Shown: positions 22,931 to 37,412 of the stretch, piece after piece
Layout: each line of letters opens with the position of its first letter
Numbering within the stretch: the first letter of the stretch is position 1
DNA from: Xylocopa sonorina
Taxonomy: Eukaryota > Arthropoda > Insecta > Hymenoptera > Apidae
Direction: 5' to 3'
Length of the DNA: 64,000 nt
NCBI RefSeq assembly: GCF_050948175.1
Contig: NW_027490091.1
Location: 310,001 to 374,000, forward strand
The notes under the pieces: model-generated
What the model saw: the letters and a program-made list of their open reading frames with translations, nothing else
Told to the model about the DNA's origin: nothing
The model's database searches: none
Position numbers and translations under genes: made by a program

Positions 22931-25742
22931 TTCGAATTTTAACTCACGGTGGGCACTTTTTTCTTCAAACTACTGTCAATTTTCAAATTTTATCTATTGG
23001 TTGATATCTTTTTGTCAAACATTCGTCAATAAACGAATTTTTAAACTAGGTTGTAACTTTTTTCATCAAATTATCGCCTACATACGAAATTCAACTCTCG
23101 GTGGGAATTTTTTGGTCAAACTACCGTCAATGTACGAATTTTGACTCTCGGTGGGAACTTTTTTCTTCAAACTACTGTCAATACTCAAATTTTAACTATT
23201 GTTTGAGATCTTTTTGTTAAACAATTGCAAATAAACGAATTTTAATACTAGGTTGGAATTTTTTCTTCAAACTATCGCATATACGAAATTTAACTCTCGG
23301 CAGGAATTTTTTGGTCAAGCTACCATCAATGTTCGAATTTTAACTCACGGTGGGCACTTTTTTCTTCAAACTACTGTCAATATTCAAATTTTATCTATTG
23401 GTTGATATCTTTTTGTCAAACATTCGTCAATAAACGAATTTTTAAACTAGGTTGTAACTTTTTTCATCAAATTATCGCCTACATACGAAATTCAACTCTC
23501 GGTGGGAATTTTTTGGTCAAACTACCGTCAATGTACGAATTTTGACTCTCGGTGGGAACTTTTTTCTTCAAACTACTGTCAATACTCAAATTTTAACTAT
23601 TGTTTGAGATCTTTTTGTTAAACAATTGCAAATAAACGAATTTTAATACTAGGTTGGAATTTTTTTCTTCAAACTATCACATATACGAAATTTAACTCTC
23701 GGCAGGAATTTTTTGGTCAAACTACCGTCAATGTACGAATTTTAACTCTCGGTGGGCACTTTTTTCGTCAAACTACTGTCAATATTCAAATTTTATCTAT
23801 TGGTTGATATCTTTTTGTCAAACATTCGTCAATAAACGAATTTTTAAACTAGGTTGTAACTTTTTTCATCAAATTATCGCCTACATACGTAATTCAACTC
23901 TCGGTGGGAATTTTTTGGTCAAACTACCGCCAATGTACGAATTTTGACTCTCGGTGGGAACTTTTTTCTTCAAACTACTGTCAATACTCAAATTTTAACT
24001 ATTGTTTGAGATCTTTTTGTTAAACAATTGCAAATAAACGAATTTTAATACTAGGTTGGAATTTTTTTCTTCAAACTATCGCATATACGAAATTTAACTC
24101 TCGGCAGGAATTTTTTGGTCAAGCTACCGTCAATGTTCGAATTTTAACTCACGGTGGGCACTTTTTTCTTCAAACTACTGTCAATTTTCAAATTTTATCT
24201 ATTGGTTGATATCTTTTTGTCAAACATTCGTCAATAAACGAATTTTTAAACTAGGTTGTAACTTTTTTCATCAAATTATCGCCTACATACGAAATTCAAC
24301 TCTCGGTGGGAATTTTTTGGTCAAACTACCGTCAATGTACGAATTTTGACTCTCGGTGGGAACTTTTTTCTTCAAACTACTGTCAATACTCAAATTTTAA
24401 CTATTGTTTGAGATCTTTTTGTTAAACAATTGCAAATAAACGAATTTTAATACTAGGTTGGAATTTTTTCTTCAAACTATCGCATATACGAAATTTAACT
24501 CTCGGCAGGAATTTTTTGGTCAAGCTACCATCAATGTTCGAATTTTAACTCACGGTGGGCACTTTTTTCTTCAAACTACTGTCAATATTCAAATTTTATC
24601 TATTGGTTGATATCTTTTTGTCAAACATTCGTCAATAAACGAATTTTTAAACTAGGTTGTAACTTTTTTCATCAAATTATCGCCTACATACGAAATTCAA
24701 CTCTCGGTGGGAATTTTTTGGTCAAACTACCGTCAATGTACGAATTTTGACTCTCGGTGGGAACTTTTTTCTTCAAACTACTGTCAATACTCAAATTTTA
24801 ACTATTGTTTGAGATCTTTTTGTTAAACAATTGCAAATAAACGAATTTTAATACTAGGTTGGAATTTTTTTCTTCAAACTATCACATATACGAAATTTAA
24901 CTCTCGGCAGGAATTTTTTGGTCAAACTACCGTCAATGTACGAATTTTAACTCTCGGTGGGCACTTTTTTCGTCAAACTACTGTCAATATTCAAATTTTA
25001 TCTATTGGTTGATATCTTTTTGTCAAACATTCGTCAATAAACGAATTTTTAAACTAGGTTGTAACTTTTTTCATCAAATTATCGCCTACATACGAAATTC
25101 AACTCTCGGTGGGAATTTTTTGGTCAAACTACCGCCAATGTACGAATTTTGACTCTCGGTGGGAACTTTTTTCTTCAAACTACTGTCAATACTCAAATTT
25201 TAACTATTGTTTGAGATCTTTTTGTTAAACAATTGCAAATAAACGAATTTTAATACTAGGTTGGAATTTTTTTCTTCAAACTATCCCATATACGAAATTT
25301 AACTCTCGGCAGGAATTTTTTGGTCAAGCTACCATCAATGTTCGAATTTTAACTCACGGTGGGCACTTTTTTCTTCAAACTACTGTCAATATTCAAATTT
25401 TATCTATTGGTTGATATCTTTTTGTCAAACATTCGTCAATAAACGTATTTTTAAACTAGGTTGTAACTTTTTTCATCAAATTATCGCCTACATACGAAAT
25501 TCAACTCTCGGTGGGAATTTTTTGGTCAAACTACCGTCAATGTACGAATTTTGACTCTCGATGGGAACTTTTTTCTTCAAACTACTGTCAATACTCAAAT
25601 TTTAACTATTGTTTGAGATCTTTTTGTTAAACAATTGCAAATAAACGAATTTTAATACTAGGTTGGAATTTTTTTCTTCAAACTATCACATATACGAAAT
25701 TTAACTCTCGGCAGGAATTTTTTGGTCAAACTACCGTCAATG
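22931..25742 (+). repeat. Longest BC-dimer run, with internal 1205-bp tandem duplication
   Basis: Fourteen monomers (2812 bp) with no A type. Inside, about 22750-23953 and 23954-25158 are copies at an offset of 1205 bp (6 monomers). Both contain the short C, the ccatcaatg variant, ttttttcgtcaaac (near 23766 and 24970) and the otherwise rare accgccaatg (near 23927 and 25132). The first copy has a private acgtaattc near 23888. The run ends with a ctatcccatat/aacgtattt/ctcgatggg dimer. Confidence 0.82.
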
Positions 25743-27554
25743 TACGAATTTTAACTCTCGGTGGGCACTTTTCTCTTCAAACTACTGTCAATATTCAGAT
25801 TTTAAATATTGGTTGAGATCTTTTTGTTAAACAATTGTAAATAAACGAATTTTAATACTAGGTTGGAATTTTTTCCTTCAAACTATCGCCTATATACGAA
25901 ATTTAACTCTCGGTGGGAATTTTTTGGTCAAGCTACCGTCAATGTACGAATTTTAACACTCGGTGGGCACTTTTTTCTTCAAACTACTGTCAATTTTCAA
26001 ATTTTATCTATTGGTTGATATCTCTTTGTCAAACATTCGTCAATAAACGAATTTTTAAACTAGGTTGTAACTTTTTTCATCAAATTATCGCCTACATACG
26101 AAATTCAACTCTCGGTGGGAACTTTTTGGTCAAACTACCGTCAATGTACGAATTTTGACTCTCGCTGGGAACTTTTTTCTTCAAACTACTGTCAATACTC
26201 AAATTTTAACTATTGTTTGAGATCTTTTTGTTAAACAATTGCAAATAAACGAATTTTAATACTAGGTTGGAATTTTTTTCTTCAAACTATCACATATACG
26301 AAATTTAACTCTCGGCAGGAATTTTTTGGTCAAACTACCGTCAATGTACGAATTTTAACTCTCGGTGGGCACTTTTCTCTTCAAACTACTGTCAATATTC
26401 AGATTTTAAATATTGGTTGAGATCTTTTTGTTAAACAATTGTAAATAAACGAATTTTAATACTAGGTTGGAATTTTTTCCTTCAAACTATCGCCTATATA
26501 CGAAATTTAACTCTCGGTGGGAATTTTTTGGTCAAGCTACCGTCAATGTACGAATTTTAACTCTCGGTGGGCACTTTTTTCTTCAAACTACTGTCAATTT
26601 TCAAATTTTATCTATTGGTTGATATCTTTTTGTCAAACATTCGTCAATAAACGAATTTTTAAACTAGGTTGTAACTTTTTTCATCAAATTATCGCCTACA
26701 TACGAAATTCAACTCTCGGTGGGAATTTTTTGGTCAAACTACCGTCAATGTACGAATTTTGACTCTCGGTGGGAACTTTTTTCTTCAAACTACTGTCAAT
26801 ACTCAAATTTTAACTATTGTTTGAGATCTTTTTGTTAAACAATTGCAAATAAACGAATTTTAATACTAGGTTGGAATTTTTTTCTTCAAACAATCACATA
26901 TACGAAATTTAACTCTCGGCAGGAATTTTTTGGTCAAACTACCGTCAATGTACGAATTTTAACTCTCGGTGGGCACTTTTCTCTTCAAACTACTGTCAAT
27001 ATTCAGATTTTAAATATTGGTTGAGATCTTTTTGTTAAACAATTGTAAATAAACGAATTTTAATACTAGGTTGGAATTTTTTCCTTCAAACTATCGCCTA
27101 TATACGAAATTTAACTCTCGGTGGGAATTTTTTGGTCAAGCTACCGTCAATGTACGAATTTTAACTCTCGGTGGGCACTTTTTTCTTCAAACTACTGTCA
27201 ATTTTCAAATTTTATCTATTGGTTGATATCTTTTTGTCAAACATTCGTCAATAAACGAATTTTTAAACTAGGTTGTAACTTTTTTCATCAAATTATCGCC
27301 TACATACGAAATTCAACTCTCGGTGGGAATTTTTTGGTCAAACTACCGTCAATGTACGAATTTTGACTCTCGGTGGGAACTTTTTTCTTCAAACTACTGT
27401 CAATACTCAAATTTTAACTATTGTTTGAGATCTTTTTGTTAAACAATTGCAAATAAACGAATTTTAATACTAGGTTGGAATTTTTTTCTTCAAACTATCA
27501 CATATACGAAATTTAACTCTCGGCAGGAATTTTTTGGTCAAACTACCGTCAATG
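25743..27554 (+). repeat. Three ABC trimers
   Basis: Trimers begin at 25743 (T subtype, with ggaactttttggtc near 26118), 26347 and 26951 (both standard subtype). The ggaacttttt form in delta marks later T copies near 27931 and 29541 as close relatives. Confidence 0.87.
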
Positions 27555-30500
27555 TACGAATTTTAACTCTCGGTGGGCACTTTTCTCTTCAAACTACTGT
27601 CAATATTCAGATTTTAAATATTGGTTGAGATCTTTTTGTTAAACAATTGTAAATAAACGAATTTTAATACTAGGTTGGAATTTTTTCCTTCAAACTATCG
27701 CCTATATACGAAATTTAACTCTCGGTGGGAATTTTTTGGTCAAGCTACCGTCAATGTACGAATTTTAACACTCGGTGGGCACTTTTTTCTTCAAACTACT
27801 GTCAATTTTCAAATTTTATCTATTGGTTGATATCTCTTTGTCAAACATTCGTCAATAAACGAATTTTTAAACTAGGTTGTAACTTTTTTCATCAAATTAT
27901 CGCCTACATACGAAATTCAACTCTCGGTGGGAACTTTTTGGTCAAACTACCGTCAATGTACGAATTTTGACTCTCGCTGGGAACTTTTTTCTTCAAACTA
28001 CTGTCAATACTCAAATTTTAACTATTGTTTGAGATCTTTTTGTTAAACAATTGCAAATAAACGAATTTTAATACTAGGTTGGAATTTTTTTCTTCAAACT
28101 ATCGCATATACGAAATTTAACTCTCGGCAGGAATTTTTTGGTCAAGCTACCGTCAATGTTCGAATTTTAACTCACGGTGGGCACTTTTTTCTTCAAACTA
28201 CTGTCAATATTCAAATTTTAACTATTGGTTGATATCTTTTTGTCAAACATTCGTCAATAAACGAATTTTTAAACTAGGTTGTAACTTTTTTCATCAAATT
28301 ATCGCCTACATACGAAATTCAACTCTCGGTGGGAATTTTTTGGTCAAACTACCGTCAATGTACGAATTTTGACTCTCGGTGGGAACTTTTTTCTTCAAAC
28401 TACTGTCAATACTCAAATTTTAACTATTGTTTGAGATCTCTTTGTTAAACAATTGCAAATAAACGAATTTTAATACTAGGTTGGAATTTTTTTCTTCAAA
28501 CAATCACATATACGAAATTTAACTCTCGGCAGGAATTTTTTGGTCAAACTACCGTCAATGTACGAATTTTAACTCTCGGTGGGCACTTTTCTCTTCAAAC
28601 TACTGTCAATATTCAGATTTTAAATATTGGTTGAGATCTTTTTGTTAAACAATTGTAAATAAACGAATTTTAATACTAGGTTGGAATTTTTTCCTTCAAA
28701 CTATCGCCTATATACGAAATTTAACTCTCGGTGGGAATTTTTTGGTCAAGCTACCGTCAATGTACGAATTTTAACTCTCGGTGGGCACTTTTTTCTTCAA
28801 ACTACTGTCAATTTTCAAATTTTATCTATTGGTTGATATCTTTTTGTCAAACATTCGTCAATAAACGAATTTTTAAACTAGGTTGTAACTTTTTTCATCA
28901 AATTATCGCCTACATACGAAATTCAACTCTCGGTGGGAATTTTTTGGTCAAACTACCGTCAATGTACGAATTTTGACTCTCGGTGGGAACTTTTTTCTTC
29001 AAACTACTGTCAATACTCAAATTTTAACTATTGTTTGAGATCTTTTTGTTAAACAATTGCAAATAAACGAATTTTAATACTAGGTTGGAATTTTTTTCTT
29101 CAAACTATCACATATACGAAATTTAACTCTCGGCAGGAATTTTTTGGTCAAACTACCGTCAATGTACGAATTTTAACTCTCGGTGGGCACTTTTCTCTTC
29201 AAACTACTGTCAATATTCAGATTTTAAATATTGGTTGAGATCTTTTTGTTAAACAATTGTAAATAAACGAATTTTAATACTAGGTTGGAATTTTTTCCTT
29301 CAAACTATCGCCTATATACGAAATTTAACTCTCGGTGGGAATTTTTTGGTCAAGCTACCGTCAATGTACGAATTTTAACACTCGGTGGGCACTTTTTTCT
29401 TCAAACTACTGTCAATTTTCAAATTTTATCTATTGGTTGATATCTCTTTGTCAAACATTCGTCAATAAACGAATTTTTAAACTAGGTTGTAACTTTTTTC
29501 ATCAAATTATCGCCTACATACGAAATTCAACTCTCGGTGGGAACTTTTTGGTCAAACTACCGTCAATGTACGAATTTTGACTCTCGCTGGGAACTTTTTT
29601 CTTCAAACTACTGTCAATACTCAAATTTTAACTATTGTTTGAGATCTTTTTGTTAAACAATTGCAAATAAACGAATTTTAATACTAGGTTGGAATTTTTT
29701 TCTTCAAACTATCGCATATACGAAATTTAACTCTCGGCAGGAATTTTTTGGTCAAGCTACCGTCAATGTTCGAATTTTAACTCACGGTGGGCACTTTTTT
29801 CTTCAAACTACTGTCAATATTCAAATTTTAACTATTGGTTGATATCTTTTTGTCAAACATTCGTCAATAAACGAATTTTTAAACTAGGTTGTAACTTTTT
29901 TCATCAAATTATCGCCTACATACGAAATTCAACTCTCGGTGGGAATTTTTTGGTCAAACTACCGTCAATGTACGAATTTTGACTCTCGGTGGGAACTTTT
30001 TTCTTCAAACTACTGTCAATACTCAAATTTTAACTATTGTTTGAGATCTTTTTGTTAAACAATTGCAAATAAACGAATTTTAATACTAGGTTGGAATTTT
30101 TTTCTTCAAACTATCACATATACGAAATTTAACTCTCGGCAGGAATTTTTTGGTCAAACTACCGTCAATGTACGAATTTTAACTCTCGGTGGGCACTTTT
30201 CTCTTCAAACTACTGTCAATATTCAGATTTTAAATATTGGTTGAGATCTTTTTGTTAAACAATTGTAAATAAACGAATTTTAATACTAGGTTGGAATTTT
30301 TTCCTTCAAACTATCGCCTATATACGAAATTTAACTCTCGGTGGGAATTTTTTGGTCAAGCTACCGTCAATGTACGAATTTTAACTCTCGGTGGGCACTT
30401 TTTTCTTCAAACTACTGTCAATTTTCAAATTTTATCTATTGGTTGATATCTTTTTGTCAAACATTCGTCAATAAACGAATTTTTAAACTAGGTTGTAACT

Positions 30501-30774
30501 TTTTTCATCAAATTATCGCCTACATACGAAATTCAACTCTCGGTGGGAATTTTTTGGTCAAACTACCGTCAATGTACGAATTTTGACTCTCGGTGGGAAC
30601 TTTTTTCTTCAAACTACTGTCAATACTCAAATTTTAACTATTGTTTGAGATCTTTTTGTTAAACAATTGCAAATAAACGAATTTTAATACTAGGTTGGAA
30701 TTTTTTTCTTCAAACAATCACATATACGAAATTTAACTCTCGGCAGGAATTTTTTGGTCAAACTACCGTCAATG
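27555..30774 (+). repeat. 1610-bp, 8-monomer HOR, two copies
   Basis: Copies 27555-29164 and 29165-30774 each read T-subtype ABC, BC dimer, standard ABC (604+402+604). Both carry ggaactttttggtc in the T trimer and caaattttaactattggttgata in the dimer (near 28213 and 29823, exactly 1610 bp apart). gagatctctttg near 28435 is private to the first copy. Similarity at this offset extends back to about 26.64 kb. Confidence 0.85.
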
Positions 30775-33700
30775 TACGAATTTTAACTCTCGGTGGGCAC
30801 TTTTCTCTTCAAACTACTGTCAATATTCAGATTTTAAATATTGGTTGAGATCTTTTTGTTAAACAATTGTAAATAAACGAATTTTAATACTAGGTTGGAA
30901 TTTTTTCCTTCAAACTATCGCCTATATACGAAATTTAACTCTCGGTGGGAATTTTTTGGTCAAGCTACCGTCAATGTACGAATTTTAACTCTCGGTGGGC
31001 ACTTTTTTCTTCAAACTACTGTCAATTTTCAAATTTTATCTATTGGTTGATATCTTTTTGTCAAACATTCGTCAATAAACGAATTTTTAAACTAGGTTGT
31101 AACTTTTTTCATCAAATTATCGCCTACATACGAAATTCAACTCTCGGTGGGAATTTTTTGGTCAAACTACCGTCAATGTACGAATTTTGACTCTCGGTGG
31201 GAACTTTTTTCTTCAAACTACTGTCAATACTCAAATTTTAACTATTGTTTGAGATCTTTTTGTTAAACAATTGCAAATAAACGAATTTTAATACTAGGTT
31301 GGAATTTTTTTCTTCAAACTATCGCATATACGAAATTTAACTCTCGGCAGGAATTTTTTGGTCAAGCTACCGTCAATGTACGAATTTTAACTCTCGGTGG
31401 GCACTTTTTTCTTCAAACTACTGTCAATATTCAAATTTTATCTATTGGTTGATATCTTTTTGTCAAACATTCGTCAATAAACGAATTTTTAAACTAGGTT
31501 GTAACTTTTTTCATCAAATTATCGCCTACATACGAAATTCAACTCTCGGTGGGAATTTTTTGGTCAAACTACCGTCAATGTACGAATTTTGACTCTCGGT
31601 GGGAACTTTTTTCTTCAAACTACTGTCAATACTCAAATTTTAACTATTGTTTGAGATCTTTTTGTTAAACAATTGCAAATAAACGAATTTTAATACTAGG
31701 TTGGAATTTTTTCTTCAAACTATCGCATATACGAAATTTAACTCTCGGCAGGAATTTTTTGGTCAAGCTACCATCAATGTTCGAATTTTAACTCACGGTG
31801 GGCACTTTTTTCTTCAAACTACTGTCAATATTCAAATTTTATCTATTGGTTGATATCTTTTTGTCAAACATTCGTCAATAAACGAATTTTTAAACTAGGT
31901 TGTAACTTTTTTCATCAAATTATCGCCTACATACGAAATTCAACTCTCGGTGGGAATTTTTTGGTCAAACTACCGTCAATGTACGAATTTTGACTCTCGG
32001 TGGGAACTTTTTTCTTCAAACTACTGTCAATACTCAAATTTTAACTATTGTTTGAGATCTTTTTGTTAAACAATTGCAAATAAACGAATTTTAATACTAG
32101 GTTGGAATTTTTTTCTTCAAACTATCACATATACGAAATTTAACTCTCGGCAGGAATTTTTTGGTCAAACTACCGTCAATGTACGAATTTTAACACTCGG
32201 TGGGCACTTTTCTCTTCAAACTACTGTCAATATTCAGATTTTAAATATTGGTTGAGATCTTTTTGTTAAACAATTGTAAATAAACGAATTTTAATACTAG
32301 GTTGGAATTTTTTCCTTCAAACTATCGCCTATATACGAAATTTAACTCTCGGTGGGAATTTTTTGGTCAAGCTACCGTCAATGTACGAATTTTAACTCTC
32401 GGTGGGCACTTTTTTCTTCAAACTACTGTCAATATTCAAATTTTATCTATTGGTTGATATTTTTTTGTCAAACATTCGTCGATAAACGAATTTTTAAACT
32501 AGGTTGTAACTTTTTTCATCAAATTATCGCCTACATACGAAATTCAACTCTCGGTGGGAATTTTTTGGTCAAACTACCGTCAATGTACGAATTTTGACTC
32601 TCGCTGGGAACTTTTTTCTTCAAACTACTGTCAATACTCAAATTTTAACTATTGTTTGAGATATTTTTGTTAAACAATTGCAAATAAACGAATTTTAATA
32701 CTAGGTTGGAATTTTTTTCTTCAAACTATCGCATATACGAAATTTAACTCTCGGCAGGAATTTTTTGGTCAAGCTACCATCAATGTTCGAATTTTAACTC
32801 ACGGTGGGCACTTTTTTCTTCAAACTACTGTCAATATTCAAATTTTATCTATTGGTTGATATCTTTTTGTCAAACATTCGTCAATAAACGAATTTTTAAA
32901 CTAGGTTGTAACTTTTTTCATCAAATTATCGCCTACATACGAAATTCAACTCTCGGTGGGAATTTTTTGGTCAAACTACCGTCAATGTACGAATTTTGAC
33001 TCTCGGTGGGAACTTTTTTCTTCAAACTACTGTCAATACTCAAATTTTAACTATTGTTTGAGATCTTTTTGTTAAACAATTGCAAATAAACGAATTTTAA
33101 TACTAGGTTGGAATTTTTTTCTTCAAACTATCACATATACGAAATTTAACTCTCGGCAGGAATTTTTTGGTCAAACTACCGTCAATGTACGAATTTTAAC
33201 TCTCGGTGGGCACTTTTCTCTTCAAACTACTGTCAATATTCAGATTTTAAATATTGGTTGAGATCTTTTTGTTAAACAATTGTAAATAAACGAATTTTAA
33301 TACTAGGTTGGAATTTTTTCCTTCAAACTATCGCCTATATACGAAATTTAACTCTCGGTGGGAATTTTTTGGTCAAGCTACCGTCAATGTACGAATTTTA
33401 ACTCTCGGTGGGCACTTTTTTCTTCAAACTACTGTCAATTTTCAAATTTTATCTATTGGTTGATATCTTTTTGTCAAACATTCGTCAATAAACGAATTTT
33501 TAAACTAGGTTGTAACTTTTTTCATCAAATTATCGCCTACATACGAAATTCAACTCTCGGTGGGAATTTTTTGGTCAAACTACCGTCAATGTACGAATTT
33601 TGACTCTCGGTGGGAACTTTTTTCTTCAAACTACTGTCAATACTCAAATTTTAACTATTGTTTGAGATCTTTTTGTTAAATAATTGCAAATAAACGAATT

Positions 33701-35398
33701 TTAATACTAGGTTGGAATTTTTTTCTTCAAACAATCACATATACGAAATTTAACTCTCGGCAGGAATTTTTTGGTCAAACTACCGTCAATGTACGAATTT
33801 TAACTCTCGGTGGGCACTTTTTTCTTCAAACTACTGTCAATATTCAAATTTTATCTATTGGTTGATATCTTTTTGTCAAACATTCGTCAATAAACGAATT
33901 TTTAAACTAGGTTGTAACTTTTTTCATCAAATTATCGCCTACATACGAAATTCAACTCTCGGTGGGAATTTTTTGGTCAAACTACCGTCAATGTACGAAT
34001 TTTGACTCTCGGTGGGAACTTTTTTCTTCAAACTACTGTCAATACTCAAATTTTAACTATTGTTTGAGATCTTTTTGTTAAACAATTGCAAATAAACGAA
34101 TTTTAATACTAGGTTGGAATTTTTTCTTCAAACTATCGCATATACGAAATTTAACTCTCGGCAGGAATTTTTTGGTCAAGCTACCATCAATGTTCGAATT
34201 TTAACTCACGGTGGGCACTTTTTTCTTCAAACTACTGTCAATATTCAAATTTTATCTATTGGTTGATATCTTTTTGTCAAACATTCGTCAATAAACGAAT
34301 TTTTAAACTAGGTTGTAACTTTTTTCATCAAATTATCGCCTACATACGAAATTCAACTCTCGGTGGGAATTTTTTGGTCAAACTACCGTCAATGTACGAA
34401 TTTTGACTCTCGGTGGGAACTTTTTTCTTCAAACTACTGTCAATACTCAAATTTTAACTATTGTTTGAGATCTTTTTGTTAAACAATTGCAAATAAACGA
34501 ATTTTAATACTAGGTTGGAATTTTTTTCTTCAAACTATCACATATACGAAATTTAACTCTCGGCAGGAATTTTTTGGTCAAACTACCGTCAATGTACGAA
34601 TTTTAACTCTCGGTGGGCACTTTTTTCGTCAAACTACTGTCAATATTCAAATTTTATCTATTGGTTGATATCTTTTTGTCAAACATTCGTCAATAAACGA
34701 ATTTTTAAACTAGGTTGTAACTTTTTTCATCAAATTATCGCCTACATACGAAATTCAACTCTCGGTGGGAATTTTTTGGTCAAACTACCGTCAATGTACG
34801 AATTTTGACTCTCGGTGGGAACTTTTTTCTTCAAACTACTGTCAATACTCAAATTTTAACTATTGTTTGAGATCTTTTTGTTAAACAATTGCAAATAAAC
34901 GAATTTTAATACTAGGTTGGAATTTTTTTCTTCAAACTATCCCATATACGAAATTTAACTCTCGGCAGGAATTTTTTGGTCAAGCTACCATCAATGTTCG
35001 AATTTTAACTCACGGTGGGCACTTTTTTCTTCAAACTACTGTCAATATTCAAATTTTATCTATTGGTTGATATCTTTTTGTCAAACATTCGTCAATAAAC
35101 GTATTTTTAAACTAGGTTGTAACTTTTTTCATCAAATTATCGCCTACATACGAAATTCAACTCTCGGTGGGAATTTTTTGGTCAAACTACCGTCAATGTA
35201 CGAATTTTGACTCTCGATGGGAACTTTTTTCTTCAAACTACTGTCAATACTCAAATTTTAACTATTGTTTGAGATCTTTTTGTTAAACAATTGCAAATAA
35301 ACGAATTTTAATACTAGGTTGGAATTTTTTTCTTCAAACTATCACATATACGAAATTTAACTCTCGGCAGGAATTTTTTGGTCAAACTACCGTCAATG
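30775..35398 (+). repeat. Mixed trimers and dimers
   Basis: ABC 30775-31378, two dimers 31379-32181, ABC variant 32182-32785, dimer 32786-33187, ABC 33188-33791, four dimers 33792-35398. The variant trimer has ttgatatttttttg/cgtcgataaac in B (no EcoRV site) and a private gagatatttttg in C near 32660 that destroys the BglII site. The four-dimer run repeats the short C, ttttttcgtcaaac and ctatcccatat marker order seen at 3.4-4.4 kb and 12.7-13.9 kb. Confidence 0.83.
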
Positions 35399-36606
35399 TA
35401 CGAATTTTAACTCTCGGTGGGCACTTTTCTCTTCAAACTACTGTCAATATTCAGATTTTAAATATTGGTTGAGATCTTTTTGTTAAACAATTGTAAATAA
35501 ACGAATTTTAATACTAGGTTGGAATTTTTTCCTTCAAACTATCGCCTATATACGAAATTTAACTCTCGGTGGGAATTTTTTGGTCAAGCTACCGTCAATG
35601 TACGAATTTTAACTCTCGGTGGGCACTTTTTTCTTCAAACTACTGTCAATTTTCAAATTTTATCTATTGGTTGATATCTCTTTGTCAAACATTCGTCAAT
35701 AAACGAATTTTTAAACTAGGTTGTAACTTTTTTCATCAAATTATCGCCTACATACGAAATTCAACTCTCGGTGGGAATTTTTTGGTCAAACTACCGTCAA
35801 TGTACGAATTTTGACTCTCGGTGGGAACTTTTTTCTTCAAACTACTGTCAATACTCAAATTTTAACTATTGTTTGAGATCTTTTTGTTAAACAATTTCAA
35901 ATAAACGAATTTTAATACTAGGTTGGAATTTTTTTCTTCAAACTATCACATATACGAAATTTAACTCTCGGCAGGAATTTTTTGGTCAAACTACCGTCAA
36001 TGTACGAATTTTAACTCTCGGTGGGCACTTTTCTCTTCAAACTACTGTCAATATTCAGATTTTAAATATTGGTTGAGATCTTTTTGTTAAACAATTGTAA
36101 ATAAACGAATTTTAATACTAGGTTGGAATTTTTTCCTTCAAACTATCGCCTATATACGAAATTTAACTCTCGGTGGGAATTTTTTGGTCAAGCTACCGTC
36201 AATGTACGAATTTTAACTCTCGGTGGGCACTTTTTTCTTCAAACTACTGTCAATTTTCAAATTTTATCTATTGGTTGATATCTCTTTGTCAAACATTCGT
36301 CAATAAACGAATTTTTAAACTAGGTTGTAACTTTTTTCATCAAATTATCGCCTACATACGAAATTCAACTCTCGGTGGGAATTTTTTGGTCAAACTACCG
36401 TCAATGTACGAATTTTGACTCTCGGTGGGAACTTTTTTCTTCAAACTACTGTCAATACTCAAATTTTAACTATTGTTTGAGATCTTTTTGTTAAACAATT
36501 TCAAATAAACGAATTTTAATACTAGGTTGGAATTTTTTTCTTCAAACTATCACATATACGAAATTTAACTCTCGGCAGGAATTTTTTGGTCAAACTACCG
36601 TCAATG
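35399..36606 (+). repeat. Tandem pair of recombinant ABC trimers
   Basis: Trimers 35399-36002 and 36003-36606. They combine the T-subtype marker gatatctctttg with standard aactctcgg and ctcggtggg, and both have the rare acaatttcaaat in C (near 35895 and 36499, exactly 604 bp apart). This is consistent with recombination between subtypes followed by duplication of the whole trimer. Confidence 0.83.
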
Positions 36607-37412
36607 TACGAATTTTAACTCTCGGTGGGCACTTTTCTCTTCAAACTACTGTCAATATTCAGATTTTAAATATTGGTTGAGATCTTTTTGTTAAACAATT
36701 GTAAATAAACGAATTTTAATACTAGGTTGGAATTTTTTCCTTCAAACTATCGCCTATATACGAAATTTAACTCTCGGTGGGAATTTTTTGGTCAAGCTAC
36801 CGTCAATGTACGAATTTTAACTCTCGGTGGGCACTTTTTTCTTCAAACTACTGCCAATTTTCAAATTTTATCTATTGGTTGATATCTTTTTGTCAAACAT
36901 TCGTCAATAAACGAATTTTTAAACTAGGTTGTAACTTTTTTCATCAAATTATCGCCTACATACGAAATTCAACTCTCGGTGGGAATTTTTTGGTCAAACT
37001 ACCGTCAATGTACGAATTTTGACTCTCGGTGGGAACTTTTTTCTTCAAACTACTGTCAATACTCAAATTTTAACTATTGTTTGAGATCTTTTTGTTAAAC
37101 AATTGCAAATAAACGAATTTTAATACTAGGTTGGAATTTTTTTCTTCAAACTATCACATATACGAAATTTAACTCTCGGCAGGAATTTTTTGGTCAAACT
37201 ACCGTCAATGTACGAATTTTAACTCTCGGTGGGCACTTTTTTCTTCAAACTACTGTCAATATTCAAATTTTATCTATTGGTTGATATCTTTTTGTCAAAC
37301 ATTCGTCAATAAACGAATTTTTAAACTAGGTTGTAACTTTTTTCATCAAATTATCGCCTACATGCGAAATTCAACTCTCGGTGGGAATTTTTTGGTCAAA
37401 CTACCGTCAATG
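36607..37412 (+). repeat. ABC trimer plus B monomer leading into the 2413-bp HOR
   Basis: Trimer 36607-37210 with actgccaatttt in B near 36852, then a B monomer 37211-37412 whose gamma ends ctacatgcg instead of ctacatacg. The same arrangement recurs at 45052-45857, offset 8445 bp, also preceded by an acaatttcaaat C monomer. Confidence 0.85.
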
